Positions 13,208-24,342 of a stretch of DNA of 64,000 nt are shown here, piece by piece (positions within the stretch are counted from its first letter, which is position 1; every line of letters begins with the position of its first letter). Below the pieces are notes generated by a model. It did not search any database. It worked only from the letters and a program-made list of their open reading frames with translations, and was not told the DNA's origin. Source of the DNA: Papaver somniferum (Eukaryota; Streptophyta; Magnoliopsida; Ranunculales; Papaveraceae); the NCBI RefSeq assembly GCF_003573695.1, contig NC_039362.1, positions 194,738,827-194,802,826 of the forward strand, given 5' to 3'. The translations under genes and the position numbers were made by a program.

Positions 13208-13208
13208 C

Positions 13209-16064
13209 ACTAGTGGAAAATAGAAATAAAACCACTGTCATGACTAGAAGTTATATCGTTAAAAACGACTGTGTCCATCAACAGTAATTTAGAAGTGTTT
13301 TTCAAAACGACTGAATCTGGCAAAGGTTGAATTCTTTAAAAAACCACTTTCTTCAACAGTTGATTGATGAGTACTGATAGACACAGTAGTTTTTATTGAA
13401 GATATTTTATAAAAAAAATGTTATTGATTCAGCTGAATCAACTGAATCAAAAACTAAAAGCTGAATCACAATGTAATTAATGAAGCATTTAAAACTGAAT
13501 TTAACAAAATTAAATTGATAATGGCTTTAAAACTCAATTTACATTGAAACATGTATTCAGTTTACAGTTTCAACCAACAAAAATACTGCAAGTTCCAAGT
13601 CTGGAAAACTTCTAATACTAAGTTGGATAACCTAAACCTATATTCACAATACAAGCTTAAGATAATGAATTGGCTCAACTAAGGAGCAAGGTTCTAGCAT
13701 CACTTCATCATTGAGAATCTTCCTCTGACAGCCAAGATGCTCAAAAGCTATTCACCATGACTCTTTTAATCTTGTATTGCAGCAATCTTTGACTACTGTA
13801 CCAATTGTATTGTTCTTTCTGTTGCAGCTCCACAACTCAGTTCAGTTGAAACAAATTTTCAAAACCTGCACATTTTCAGCTTAATATTTATGAACAACAT
13901 ACACAATTTCAGAGTTTAAATACTTCAAGGTTAATGTTCATAGATATATGTTTATGACATCATCCAAGATATATGTTTATGAGCTATATCAGTTCATGGA
14001 GAAATATCAAAACTCATAGGGGATGTAAAACAATTAGCTGCTAACGCTTATCTGAAGTTATAATGCATCTTACCAAAAGCACACATATCAAATTTTATGT
14101 TAAATCTACCTGAGTTCTTGTCGGTCTCAAATGCATAGGTTTTCATAAAAATATTATGTAAAGGGTTGAACAAAGAGAAATGAAAACTTATCTTTGAATT
14201 AGTGGTTGTTCAAAGATGTTCACGATTCTGCAACATCCTTTTTCCTCATTGCAACTACTCTCCGTTCAGAGTTCATACATTGTTCAACTCCAACATTGAA
14301 ACAATAAGGAAGTTTAAGGATAAGATAAGATATACTCTAGGTAGATCAAATAACACAACAATTCCAAATAGTATGCTGGCTAGGAACCAACAATCCATTT
14401 GTAAGTAGACCATGCTTAAATTTAAAAAATGCAAATTTGGTAAACCGTTTGCCAACATATACACATTTAAACTAAAAATACATTCTGAAAACCAACTGGG
14501 GTGCTGAAATATTTTAATTGGGTGTCTTAGTTTCAATGAGAAGTTGTCAACATGCATTCTTGTACAAGAAAGAATCCCTAGAGTTTTCCTTTTTTAGTTA
14601 ACGAACACGATAAAGAAGACATGCAGAGAGTTGAATATTTATAAAATTGATAAACTACATGTTCTTTAATATCAGTGTAATTTTTCTTACTTCAAACCTT
14701 TCTTGAACCTACACATGAAGTGACAAATTAAATTGCAAGCCCTTTCATACCAAATTAACCTGTTTTGCCAAACCTGGAAAGAGATACTACTAAGTTGAAC
14801 TGAAATCGTATAATACTACAGAAACAACAAGAAGAAGAAGAAACAAGATCTCAGAAACAAACCCCGTGTAAGTAAGTATCAGCAAAATCAGGCATATTAT
14901 AATTGATTTTCAATGTCTATTCCTGCATTAACCAAATCCTTGGAACCTTTATAGAGAGTCAACCTATGAAATAATAAAAAAAAAATCCAACTTCAGATGT
15001 GCCTTCGCTTTTCATAGTGATTTAATTTTCAGCAGTAAAGGCAGATCGTATTATGTTGTTAAAACTGAACCATACGATTATTTTAAAATAAATTGCAGTA
15101 ATATAATTGTGCATTAACCAAATCACTAGAAGATTCACTAGGCACTTGCACCTTCATGCATACACATCAATGTAACAAGCCCGAAAATAATTAGATGAAA
15201 TCTAAGGAAAAAGAGAATGTATACCTTTCTTCCCGGTACATTCCAGAATGGGTGCAAATTTATGGGAAGTTGCACTCAACATGAGGCATTCTTTTTTTAG
15301 TAATTCCTTGTGGGTCTTTATGATAAAAAAAACCATTGAACACAACTACTTTAGTATCAGGCGGGGCAAGTGCTGAACCGCTCAAACTTAGTACATAACT
15401 TCCTGGGTACCAATTACTTTTGAGTAATTTTCTGGTGGGTCTATTAGTTTTATAGCATAGTAGATGTCACCAGTCAGCTATCCACCTCAACAAAAAGAAC
15501 GTGCTATTTCGTAATGATGTTACTATATAACATACACAGAAAGCCCCGGGATTGAAAAAGTATCCATAAGATACACTAACAAATAGATAAAGTCATTTAC
15601 AACATTACAGTCTTCTTTAATCTTAAGCTGAAATTGAACCTCAACATGAATGAACTAAAATAATTAAATTGTATTACGAATGGCCACATATCCTTAAGGC
15701 ATAGTCTAGTTTTAGGGTTGCTGATTTCTCAAGTGTTGATGATTATCTATTATTGTCTTGTAAAGCGTCTACTCTCTACGACATTAACAGAGAGATGTGC
15801 TGATTTCTCAAGTGTTGATGATTATCTCCTTTTGTGTTGTGAAGTGTCAATAACATTAACAGAAAGATGTGCATCAAGGTCAAATTAAGGACATCATGCT
15901 TACACAAACCCTTTTTTTATTTATTATTTTATATTGTGAAGAACTCTAACCCATGACCTTAAGCTACATACACGCCAGCCACTGAGATACATGTTATTTG
16001 GTAAGCATACACCATCAATCCATGGTAAATTTTTCTAAAATTAACAAGACCGTTTATTTTATAC
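13209..16064. other. CACTA 2 left non-coding part
   Basis: No gene recognised. One minus-strand stretch at about 15228-15294 reads openly (ECLMLSATSHKFAPILEC) between an AG and a GTATAC donor-like site. It could be a further captured exon, but I cannot name it. A tandem duplication of about 79 bases is listed separately at 15720-15873. Confidence 0.4.
15720..15873. repeat. Two-copy tandem repeat, about 79 bp unit
   Basis: Both units (15720-15798 and 15799-15873) start GCTGATTTCTCAAGTGTTGA and end with AGAGATGTGC or AGAAAGATGTGC. The second has a small internal deletion. It lies in non-coding CACTA 2 sequence. Confidence 0.85.
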
Positions 16065-16842
16065 CTGCAACTTTTCAGCCTCCCTCTTATCCATTGTGAG
16101 CTGCTTTTGCAATTCCTGTATTTTTATCGACAAATCCATCTTTTCTGCCTATAGAATACATTGAGAAAAGTGTCAAAAGTGAAAAACAAGAATTAAACAA
16201 TAAATTATCTCCCACAGGAAGGTAACGAATGGCAGTACAACAGGAAAACTGGCATTAAAACGTGGTAGTTGCCTTTGTTGAAGTTTTTAGTCGTTTGATA
16301 AGTACTTCAAGCTCCTTTGTTTGCACAAATTTCAACTAACATATAAAATGGAATTGCATAATATCATCACCATTAATCATAGTACACTCACAACACAGGT
16401 ACCTTTTGCTTTCTCAGTCGCAATGCTGCTTTCCATTCATTAGAGACGAGCCTTTCTTCATAACTTCTAAATAGAGCATCAAAATAGTGTACAAGATGAA
16501 AATGTGTTTGGCAATGTCTCTGTATACACTTCTTGTCTATACTTTTTTTAGGCTCAGCGAGCTCCACTGCAGGTTTAAGGTACTGCTCCAAAATTGTCCT
16601 TGAGCTGCATCATTGCAAAGGTAAAAGAGATATATCAGCTCCCTGTGATGCATATTAGAGTCTTTACCAACCATACCAGTGGTAGTGAAATGTATTTTTT
16701 ACTTGCTAGATCGAGTTTCAGCCAACCACTTTTCAACCAACCGATATAATCTGTTCACCTTGTTATTGTGTAATACGTATTTTGCAAGATTAATAGCCAT
16801 CTCATGTTGACCTTGGGCACGTAGCAACTTAGCTTCTTCAAG
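16065..16842 (-). pseudogene. ATM: Captured exons of the ATM kinase FAT region
   Basis: Four minus-strand exon blocks with usable splice sites. Exon at 16842-16703 encodes LEEAKLLRAQGQHEMAINLA and ends WLAETRSS. Exon at 16604-16403 encodes TILEQYLKPAVELAEPKK, then QTHFHLVHYFDALFRSYEER and AALRLRKQK. A third near 16315-16262 encodes KELEVLIKRLKTSTK. The fourth at 16148-16065 encodes IKIQELQKQLTMDKREAEKL. Joining the first two restores codon phase (AGCAA plus CTC gives Ser-Asn-Ser). This order matches, from memory, the FAT domain just before the PI3K-like catalytic domain of plant ATM, the DNA double-strand-break checkpoint kinase. The kinase domain is absent. Being inside CACTA 2, it is read as a gene capture, not the ATM locus. 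Confidence 0.85.
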
Positions 16843-18596
16843 CTGTTATACATACAAGATCATCAAGTAATAACATAGAAACCAGTCCCTCATCAAGGTC
16901 ATAACTGGAATATAAATGAGAAGGCAAAGAGGCATCCAGGAAGCAAATGCACATCTAAATTAGGATTAACATTCATAGGTTTATGGTTCAGATGAGGACG
17001 ATGAACCCAGGGTTCCAAGTACATAGTTTCTCAAACTAGGCATTTTGATAACATTTTTAGGCAAAGAAACAATTTTGCTACAAGTTCCACCAACACCTAG
17101 AGATTATCATACATAAAATGGTAATGAGACAGAAATCTTGCAACTTCTAGTAACATCAACACTGCAAAAACAAGACCTAGTTCTTTAGAAAAATTGTCCC
17201 TCATCAAATTTTAAAAAAGCACTATAATTTCCTCACCTAGTTCTTTAGAAAAAAAGCACCAGAATAAAATGATTCTTAGGCCAAATTATAAGGTCCAACA
17301 CGACAAAAGTTCCAAAAGGATTAGGCTCTTCCATACAGAGAAATAAAAAACTTAAGAACTCCAAGTTTCTAACTAACAAAAACTATCTATGGGATAGCAA
17401 AAAACAAGTATCTTTATTACTACTAAACTGATGCAAACTATCAATGATTTTTATGAACCAGACGAAATCTTTCATACTATGAATTTTTCACCAACACAAC
17501 ATAAAAAGTCATAGATTCATATACTAGCTGAGAAACCTTCAAGTCCAACTACCCACACACATGAACGAAATAACACACAACGCGACACAACTATAAATCT
17601 GCACACACAATACCTGTAAGTGATAAAACTATTGAAAATAAAGCAAATAAAAATCAATTGGATATATGCTCAATCCCAAATCGAACACTTCTCTTATAAG
17701 CTCCGGCTGTAATAAAAGATCTTGCACCATTACAAAACATTCACATAAGCCTCAAACTTTAAACTTTAAAGTTCCATGCATACTACCAGAAATTGAAAAA
17801 TAATTCCAATTTCTAGGGAGTGAGGGAAAAACCAAAAACAAAATCAATCTCATAAATCCAAAATCATATCAATTTCACTCGCAAGATGTAATTAACTTTC
17901 AGAAATCTAAAATCACTATCAATTTCCTAAAAAAATATTTCTACATCTAGCAAAATCAATCAAAATACAAAAGTTACATCAATTTCGTTAGAAAAATTTC
18001 TCAAATCTAGGGTTTTGAAAAACACCAAAACAAGCTCAGTCTCAAAATACCTTCAAAAAACCAAATCAATAACCAAAAACAAAAACTAAATAAAACCCAT
18101 AAGTAAAATCTATCCAGAGAACTAACCTCACGAAACAGAAAAATCTTTCTAAGAACCCTAGATTTCTTCACACAAGATACATATGAGAGTTTCATTTGTG
18201 ATGGATCTCTTTGAACAATAAGAAGAGGAAGATAACCTAATATTGATTCATAACCGACTTATTGTTATCAGAAAGAAAATCGACTTAAACATAGGGTTGT
18301 GAGAGAGGATTAAAGGAAGAAAGAATGAAGGAGGCCGAAGGAGTAAGACCGAGATAGAGATAAAGACTAAGATAAGAGAAGAGAGAGGATTATAGAAATT
18401 GCTTTATCTCACAGCCGTTTTTCAACTCCAATTAAAGTTGTGTATTTTGACAAATATACCCCCTAAAGAAACTACTGTGACGGACAGAAGCTTCAATAAA
18501 ACGACTGTGGCTCACAACACCTATAGTTACAACTACACGACAACAGTGGTTTTCGTGAAGACCAGAAAGTGGTTAAAAATCCATTTTCCACTAGTG
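16843..18596. other. CACTA 2 right non-coding part
   Basis: No recognised gene. A minus-strand open frame at 18195-18007 has a donor-like CGTGAG/GTTAGT near 18127 and could be a first exon of a chimeric transcript, but it has no domain. Repeats of TCTAGGGTTTT-type leader sequence occur near 18005. The last 200 bases hold the CACTA subterminal motifs. Confidence 0.4.
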
Positions 18597-18710
18597 ATAG
18601 GAGGCAAGTAGGGGAGTTAGAATAAAAAGATATTATCTTTCTTGATTAAGAAACAAGTTCAAAGTGTATCAAAATATAAAAGGGGAATTTAGATAATTAA
18701 GGAGTGAGAA

Positions 18711-20910
18711 GACTAAGCATTATTGGAAGGTACATCTTGTTCAATCAAAAACTTTTCAGGATCAATCTTGTGACTTGGATTGGGTTCCTTAACTTCAGCA
18801 TTAGCCTTATCAACAGAATCCACATTCCCAGATTTGTCCTTCTCAAGTTGATCCTCTGAAAAGGAAGCATCAATATCATCTTCATGATCTTTTTCATCAT
18901 CGCTTACAAATTCATAGTCACTATCTGGCTCTGGATACTTCTAGTCTTCGCTTATATTAAGGGGAGGGACAGTTACTGGAGAAAAAGAATTGCTCAGAAG
19001 GATTTGATTAACTAAAGTCTGAGCATTAACATGATCCTTGCGAATAACTTCTTTCTCAACATTTCTGGCATTGATTTCTGCGAAATTTTGAAGATATGCG
19101 AATCTTCTTCGCGCTTGGTCTCGAGAAGCAGTAAGAGAAACCTCAAGATTCGTATAAGCAATTTCCAGGTTCGTACGATCCTTGCGAACTTTAGCTAAGT
19201 TAGATCTCAACTGGGAAATAGTGGATTGATTCGACTGTTCGGACTCTGCAAAGATTAATATGAAATCATAATTTGAAAGAAAAATTCGAAGAAATAAATA
19301 AATGGATTAGAAATTTAAGGCAGTCAACTCTAGCTGACTACCTTCGCAGAATTCAGAAAAGGAAAGAGTGTTATTCTTCATACTTTCCATAGCTTCATCG
19401 AAATCATCACCAACTAAACCATTGAGACGAGATCGAATCTCCTTTTTATCAGCAGAGAGGGAATTATTCTCCATAGAAAGAGTACGATTCTCTTCTGATA
19501 AGGTTTGATGTCTTAAATCAGCACTATATAACAATTTAGACATGTGGGAAATCTGAGCATTTAATACTTCAATCTCTTGATTAAGATGACTATTTTCATG
19601 AGTTAGATTGTTATCTGGTCAAGGGAATATGAATGTTGGTTATTTAATTGAATCTGAAATGTCTCATTATTCACATGAATATCTTCAGCAACAAATTGAA
19701 AGGTGAATCTTTCCGCAACTCGCTTTTGGTTTAAATCTTAATAAATGCATGGAGAAGTTTAAAAAGTGTGGATAAACGAAGAAATATACTATAAGAAGCA
19801 ATAAGTAAAAAGAAAAATACCTCTAAGTTTTTGGTTCTGGTTGCGAAGACCTTCAGAATCAAGAATTGCAACTTGGAGTTCTCCTTTCAGTTTACCAACT
19901 TCCTTTTCTAAAAGAGTGTTCTGGTGTGAAAGTTCTAGTTGAGAGAAACTAGATTTAAAAAGCCCTTCAGCCAAAATCATTCGACGATGAGATTCCTGAG
20001 GAAGAAAGAAAGTAAGGATAAATAGTTAAGGTATTATAATCTAGGGAACATATACAAAAGGTACTTACCAAGACATCTAGAGCGGTATGAAAACTTGGAT
20101 CAATTTTAGAATGAATCTCATCTCTTGTAGCTTTATTAGAAGGAAATTCGCATAGAAGTTTACTTAAATCAGAACAAATGCGAATTTTGTGAGGATCATT
20201 GGTGGATGACTGAGCAGAGTTGATGATGTCAAGTAAAGTTTCAGAGGCAAATTTTACATTGTTCAAAGTTTTCTTACCGAGAGAAAGGGGTTCCAATAAG
20301 AAAGAGGAAGATGAAGAAGGGGAAACAGAAATAGAAGGAGAAGAAATAGTAAAATTCGCAGAGTTGGGAATATGCATATTATTTTGAATGGTATCGGTGC
20401 TTATGATCAAAGAAGAGTTCACAAAGGTTGAAACAGTTTGAATAGCATCCGTAATGAACGTAGAGGAAGGAGTGGGGGTACTCTTTATACCTTGATAAGT
20501 AACGATTTTCTCTTCGGTAGGAAAAAATTCTTCAAGAGTAACAGAAACATTCGCATGAGTAGGAAAAATATTAGTTTGAACTGTCGTTTCGAAAGGAGAT
20601 GGAGGAATGACGTCTGCGACGCCAAATTCAGGAATAAAAATATCTGATTTAAGAGTTGTGGGCTTGTGAACTCTCTTAAGTTCCGGTCCTTTCCCTCCAC
20701 CTATCTCACAATCGGAATCCTGCGAAAACAACGCAGATAAGAAATAGAGGCAACAATATTGTTTGATAAAAATAAAATATTTCTTACTCCTTTGTTATGC
20801 GAAGTCTTCCTCTTGAGAGATTCCTTGTCCTTGATATCTGAAGAAAATTTAGGGTTGGAAACAGTTACTTTGAGGCCACTCGAATAGGAACTTTTCCTAC
20901 AAACAGTAGG
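18711..20910 (-). pseudogene. Antisense coiled-coil ORF of the Tat element (additional ORF, aORF-like)
   Basis: Minus-strand, multi-exon coding remnant. The main exon (20731 to about 20070) is Ser/Thr-rich (PSPSSSSSFLLEPLSLGKK; RDEIHSKIDPSFHTALDVLV). Smaller exons follow at 19980-19818, 19543-19320 and 19210-18941, rich in Leu/Glu/Lys/Asn heptads (SRLNGLVGDDFDEAM; LAKVRKDRTNLEIAYTNLEV), so a coiled coil is likely. A Glu/Asp-rich tail at 18940-18711 includes DSDYEFVSDDEKDHEDDID. It lies between pol and the 3' LTR in reverse orientation, the position described for extra ORFs of Retand-type Tat elements. Function of such ORFs is unknown. Gene integrity is not established; one internal exon (around 19740-19560) reads poorly. 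Confidence 0.65.
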
Positions 20911-21379
20911 GGAGTTAACTTAATCATAAGATCAACAATCACGATTGAGATTAACAATTATGATCAATAATCATGGTCAACAGAAGAGTGAGAGGTTGAT
21001 TTTGATAGAATGCACAAACCTTGGATTTGGATCCATGAGAATAATGGTGATAAAATCGCGGCAACAGTAACAAATGAATCAAGGAAGTAGAAGCTGAAAG
21101 ATAAAATAGTCTCGAAGAAAAAGAAATAAAGACGAAATCAAAAGAGACGAAGAAGTTATTTCTCAAGGATAAATCAATAAATAGAAAAAAAGATGACCGG
21201 TTAGAGACGGGTTGTATCGGTAAAAGGCAGAAGAATCGACACGTGCAGATAGAAAGGCTGGAATTACGGAAGAATGTCGGCAAAACAAAGTATGAAGAAA
21301 TAAACATGTGCGATAAGTTGGATCGAAAGTTTCTCACATCGCTTAATCTATAAGTAGAACGATATGAGAAGATGCAAAA
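20911..21379. other. Region upstream of the Tat 3' LTR
   Basis: No gene supported. The open frame at 20951-21559 on the minus strand is Ser/Phe/Tyr-rich with no domain and overlaps the LTR, so it is taken as chance. A purine-rich tract (GATATGAGAAGATGCAAAA) sits immediately before the LTR and may be the polypurine tract. Confidence 0.5.
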
Positions 21380-21821
21380 TGTAGGAGTGAAATATCGCAC
21401 ATTCATTATGTATGTGAAATAAAGGTCATCTAATGTAAGCGAGTACCCTCGCATATAGTAAAAATAGGATGACGTATTCAATGATGTCAGCATACTCACG
21501 AGTAAAGTGTGATGATCTGTACGAAAGTGTAAAGTATGCGAAGTTGAACGAATGTACATGAGCGATTGTAACGAACAGTGATTCCGAAAATAGGGATCTA
21601 TTAGCTGTCATCCACTATGTATTACCCAATATAAAGGGAAAGAAACTGTGTAATGGAGAGATCTCTGGACGGAGTGTTAGACAAGAAATTAGGAGAGAGA
21701 AAATTTATTTGGAGACCAAGAAAAGTCATTGGATTATCGTGTATTCAACCTAAAGATCTTGATGAATTTTTACCATAATTTCTTAGAGTGTTACTTAGTT
21801 GTAGGATTTCCTACGACTACA
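21380..21821 (+). repeat. LTR of the Tat gypsy element (442 bp)
   Basis: Bounded by TGTAG at the start and CTACA at 21817-21821. The first 20 bases match the start of the minus-strand Tat LTR at 56605 with few changes. A TATA-like CAATATAAAGGG at 21628-21639 lies on the + strand, agreeing with the direction of pol. It is read as the 3' LTR. The bases just after it (CTTGGCAAAAAG) weakly resemble the primer-site context TTTTGGCACTAG beside the other Tat LTR, so a 5' LTR of another broken copy cannot be excluded. Confidence 0.75.
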
Positions 21822-22334
21822 CTTGGCAAAAAGAAAAAAAAAAAAAAAACCTAAATACTAATTGCTTCTTTTTTCTCAAGAAATACGCCTCTCTCCGTCT
21901 TTTGCAATCCCTCCTGCTTCTGAAGAGATCTTATATATATACACATATTTCCATTCAGGGTTTGATTTCTTTTGGGTAATTATCCTAGATTAATTGATTT
22001 CGAGGTGTTTCTGGTTCATACCTCGTTGGTTTTCACTCAATTGACGATGGTGAACATGAATCACGCCGCCTCGATTTGGCCAATTGTGTTGGTGGAAATC
22101 AGGTCCGCCCTCTTATAATAGAAAGATGGTTTTAGCGGAAGAAATATCCGATCAAGTACAACTCCATGGAAACGATGATGAATCCGCTGCTTTTAGATGT
22201 GAAGAAGCTGGATCGGCTGAGAAACCTAGAAAGAATATTATTCTTACAGAGGAAGAGGAAAGCTTTGTAGATTCTTAGTCTATAAACTGAGAGAAGAATA
22301 TTAATGATGCAGCTCAAACCTGGATAGAAGAGTC
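21822..22334. other. Leader-like sequence upstream of RNase H-like remnant
   Basis: An A-run (21834-21849) is followed by CT-rich sequence, a TATATATACAC stretch near 21931, and a short open frame at 22084-22278 (HGNDDESAAFRCEEAGS) with no recognised domain. It may be the 5' part of the retroelement or gene remnant that follows. Confidence 0.35.
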
Positions 22335-23230
22335 ACCATGTTCAGTTTCTTGTACATGTCGGTGGTTACTTTAAGGAAAATGAAAAGGCAGGACATGGTG
22401 TTATAATCAAGGATGATTTTAGCAGACCTATAATCGCTTATTCTGGGTATAGCAATTATCTAGATTCTGCATTCTATCATGAGCAGCAAGGAGTAAATAA
22501 GGGTGTTGAACTTGCCATTGAGAATAAGCATGAGTACGTCACCATGGTTTGCCCTTCTGTTGCAGTTTCTAGGTTTGTCAGAATGCTTTGGCGTAACACT
22601 CATAGTTATTGTCGTTGTGATTTTCGTTCTAAGGTTGATGTATGCCTAAGATGTTGTTGAGATTATTAGTCCCACATTGTTGGGCAATCTAAGATCCTGC
22701 GGTTTATAATCCCTTAGGGCCTCTCCACTCATTGCCAATTGGTTTTGAGTTGGATGCTCGTATTCTAACATGGTATCAGAGCAGGCTATTTGCGACGAGT
22801 CATTAGACCGCGTCTTTACTCCGCGTCACCCGATTTAATTGTCCACGTGTTAGACCCAACGAGGCTACACGTGAGGGGGCGTGTTGAGATTATTAGTCCC
22901 ACATTGTTGGGCAATCTAAGATCCTGCGGTTTATAATCCCTTAGGGCCTCTCCACTCATTGCCAATTGGTTTTGAGTTGGATGCTCGTATTCTAACAGAT
23001 GTCTTCATCAGTATTACCATTTTTCTCTACAATGTGGTGAACGGTATGGTAAAGATGTTTTGAAGACTCATCTTCTGATAGTGGAACCATAGGCCTCTTC
23101 CAAAAACTCTATAGGCAGGGCGAAAAGCGTAATATCCTTATTAGTGCATCGGAAGCAGACAATAAATCCGCACCTTATATTGCAGAACATGGGAATGGTA
23201 CGGGGGAAAGCTGGGAGAGAATTGGGAAGG
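22335..23230 (+). pseudogene. RNase H-like (RVT_3-type) domain remnant, split by a TRIM
   Basis: From 22335 the + strand reads openly for about 100 codons: VQFLVHVGGYFKENEKAG, GVIIKDDFSRPIIAYSG, EQQGVNKGVELAIE, then TMVCPSVAVSRFVRMLW. Spacing fits an RNase H-like domain of the kind found in plant LINEs and orphan genes (normally a D near the start, E in the Ala-rich helix, D in the third motif). Here the first Asp and the third-motif Asp are replaced, leaving Glu in EQQGV. The frame is cut at 22655 by a TRIM and resumes at about 23003 (HQYYHFSLQC). Stops follow. Classed as a dead fragment of a retroelement or RNase H-like gene. Confidence 0.5.
22655..22997 (+). mobile_element. TRIM (miniature LTR retrotransposon), complete
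   Basis: Two LTRs of 116 bp (22655-22770 and 22882-22997) start TGTTGAGATTATTAG and end ATTCTAACA, separated by 111 bp. A primer binding site TGGTATCAGAGC (initiator Met tRNA type) directly follows the first LTR, and a purine tract GTGAGGGGGCG precedes the second. A 5-bp duplication GATGT flanks it (22650-22654 and 22998-23002). It has no coding capacity, so mobility would need proteins from other elements. Confidence 0.97.
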
Positions 23231-23848
23231 ACCCTTCCTAATTGATAGACCCGCTAGTGGTGGTGCCTGTTGGTTAAGTAATATGAATGGGAGGGAAGAG
23301 CCCAAGCCATGGAATTCTTTCAACCTCAAAAAATATTTTCATTAATGTAGATTTAATTTCGTATTAATGTAAGATTGCATTTCTTCAATAAACTTTTTTC
23401 CTACAACTAAAGTGTACTTTCCAAGAGTTGGGGCGAATAATGATTACAACGCAAGAGTAAGATTTGCAAGCATGAGATATAAGCAAGATTGTCGAGGGCG
23501 CCTACATCCGAACAAGGTGTCTTTCCAGAAAAGATTGCTGGTCGACGAGCTAAATATCAAGGTATCAAATGACAAATATTGTATAAGTGTCAACATGGAA
23601 TTCTCCAGTCAAAGTGAGAGAAAATAAGCAGACATTCCGTTAAAGAAGGAAAAATAAATTAAGAGTGACAACTGGTCGCTAGGTCCTTACGAAGTAGTAA
23701 AAGATTCATTGGTGCGCATCTAGGGGAAGGGAAATAAGCAGAGCTAATAAGGAGCGCAAAATTGAAGCATCAAACTGGATGTCTAGAGTCCTATTCTAGC
23801 CTAAGAAGAATGGCAGGGAAATTTCTAAAAAAAAAAAACGCAGGCAAC
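23231..23848. other. Unassigned stretch, possible gypsy remnant
   Basis: No gene supported. An open frame at 23412-23627 has no domain. A short readable stretch near 23668-23712 (NWSLGPYEVVKDS) resembles the C-terminal tail of a gypsy integrase, but it is too short to rely on. Confidence 0.3.
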
Positions 23849-23854
23849 TACTCT

Positions 23855-24330
23855 TCATTCCTCTTCCGGGTCGTAGAGTTTATCGTCAACACCGTCAACG
23901 ACTTTTTCGACATCAGAAGGAGCAGCAGCATAACCTCCAAGGCCTTTAACTTTAATGTTGGCACGATCACGTTGCTTACGCATCAGCTTCATACCATTGT
24001 CAGCATCACGACCCTTTGCGTGGAGGCCTTCGATCTGGCACTTCAATCTGTCATTCTCGCGCTCGAGACGGTGCAAGGCAAGTTCATGAGCTTTTTGTCT
24101 CCTGACTAAGGCCTCGTGATGGAGCTCACCAACCTTTCGAACAAGTGAAAGACCCTTCAAGGAGATAGGTTAAACATTGCAGAAGAATTCGGAATTCAAC
24201 AAGGAAGCAAGACGTATAAATTAGTAAAACACTTACGGCGAAGTGAAATTGAGCTGCACGGTCAAGAGCTTGATCTATGTCAGTCATCTGGTCGTAACAA
24301 TGACGATCTACCGGCAGCATACCGGAGAGC
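23855..24330 (-). pseudogene. Coiled-coil ORF fragment, left arm of inverted repeat
   Basis: The minus-strand exon at about 24156-23855 starts at GLSLVRKVGELHHEAL and ends DDKLYDPEEE then stop. It is preceded by an intron (GTAAGTG donor, about 24235-24157) and a first exon segment with MTDIDQALDRAAQFHFA at about 24290-24240. Heptad-like LHRLERENDRLK suggests a coiled coil, and the tail is acidic. The same architecture (coiled coil, acidic C-terminus, small introns) is seen in the antisense Tat ORF at 18.7-20.9 kb, so this may be a related retroelement ORF. No 5' part is present. Confidence 0.6.
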
Positions 24331-24342
24331 TCGCGGCATTAT

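Larger units (their letters stand above)
13208..18596. mobile_element. CACTA element 2, non-autonomous, gene-carrying (Pack-CACTA-like)
   Basis: It starts CACTAGTGGAAAATAG at 13208 and ends ATTTTCCACTAGTG at 18596, the inverted complement. Subterminal AAAACGACTGTG motifs occur near 13262 and 18479 and, inverted, near 18408, as in CACTA 1. No TNP2 or TNP1 sequence is present; instead it carries exons of an ATM-type kinase (16065-16842, minus). Length 5389 bp. Flanking triplets are AAG on the left and ATA on the right, so a clean 3-bp duplication is not preserved. Shared ends suggest it could be moved by transposase of the CACTA 1 family (inference). Confidence 0.9.
1..21821 (+). mobile_element. 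Tat-lineage Ty3/gypsy retrotransposon, 5' part outside window, with two nested CACTA elements
   Basis: The + strand pol remnants at 1-2376, a long 3' region, an antisense ORF and the LTR at 21380-21821 fit one element of the Tat/Retand/Ogre type. That lineage has a second (archaeal-like) RNase H and may carry an extra ORF, sometimes antisense, between pol and the 3' LTR. The element is interrupted at 3112-12864 and 13208-18596 by CACTA transposons. Its LTR begins TGTAGGAGTGAAATATC, closely matching the start of the minus-strand Tat LTR at 56605 (TGTAGGGGCGAAATATC), so both belong to related families. Many stops and frameshifts show it is dead. That all pieces are one element is inferred from order and orientation. 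Confidence 0.75.

Noticed and set aside
16065..16842. The ATM locus itself
   Set aside because: No kinase domain or upstream exons within the CACTA bounds; flanks are gypsy sequence.
20951..21559. 202-codon minus-strand frame before the Tat LTR
   Set aside because: Low-complexity Ser/Phe/Tyr composition, overlaps the LTR, no motif; treated as chance.
22655..22997. Cassandra-type TRIM carrying 5S rRNA promoter
   Set aside because: No 5S-like A box or C box was seen in the LTR, so it is a different TRIM family.
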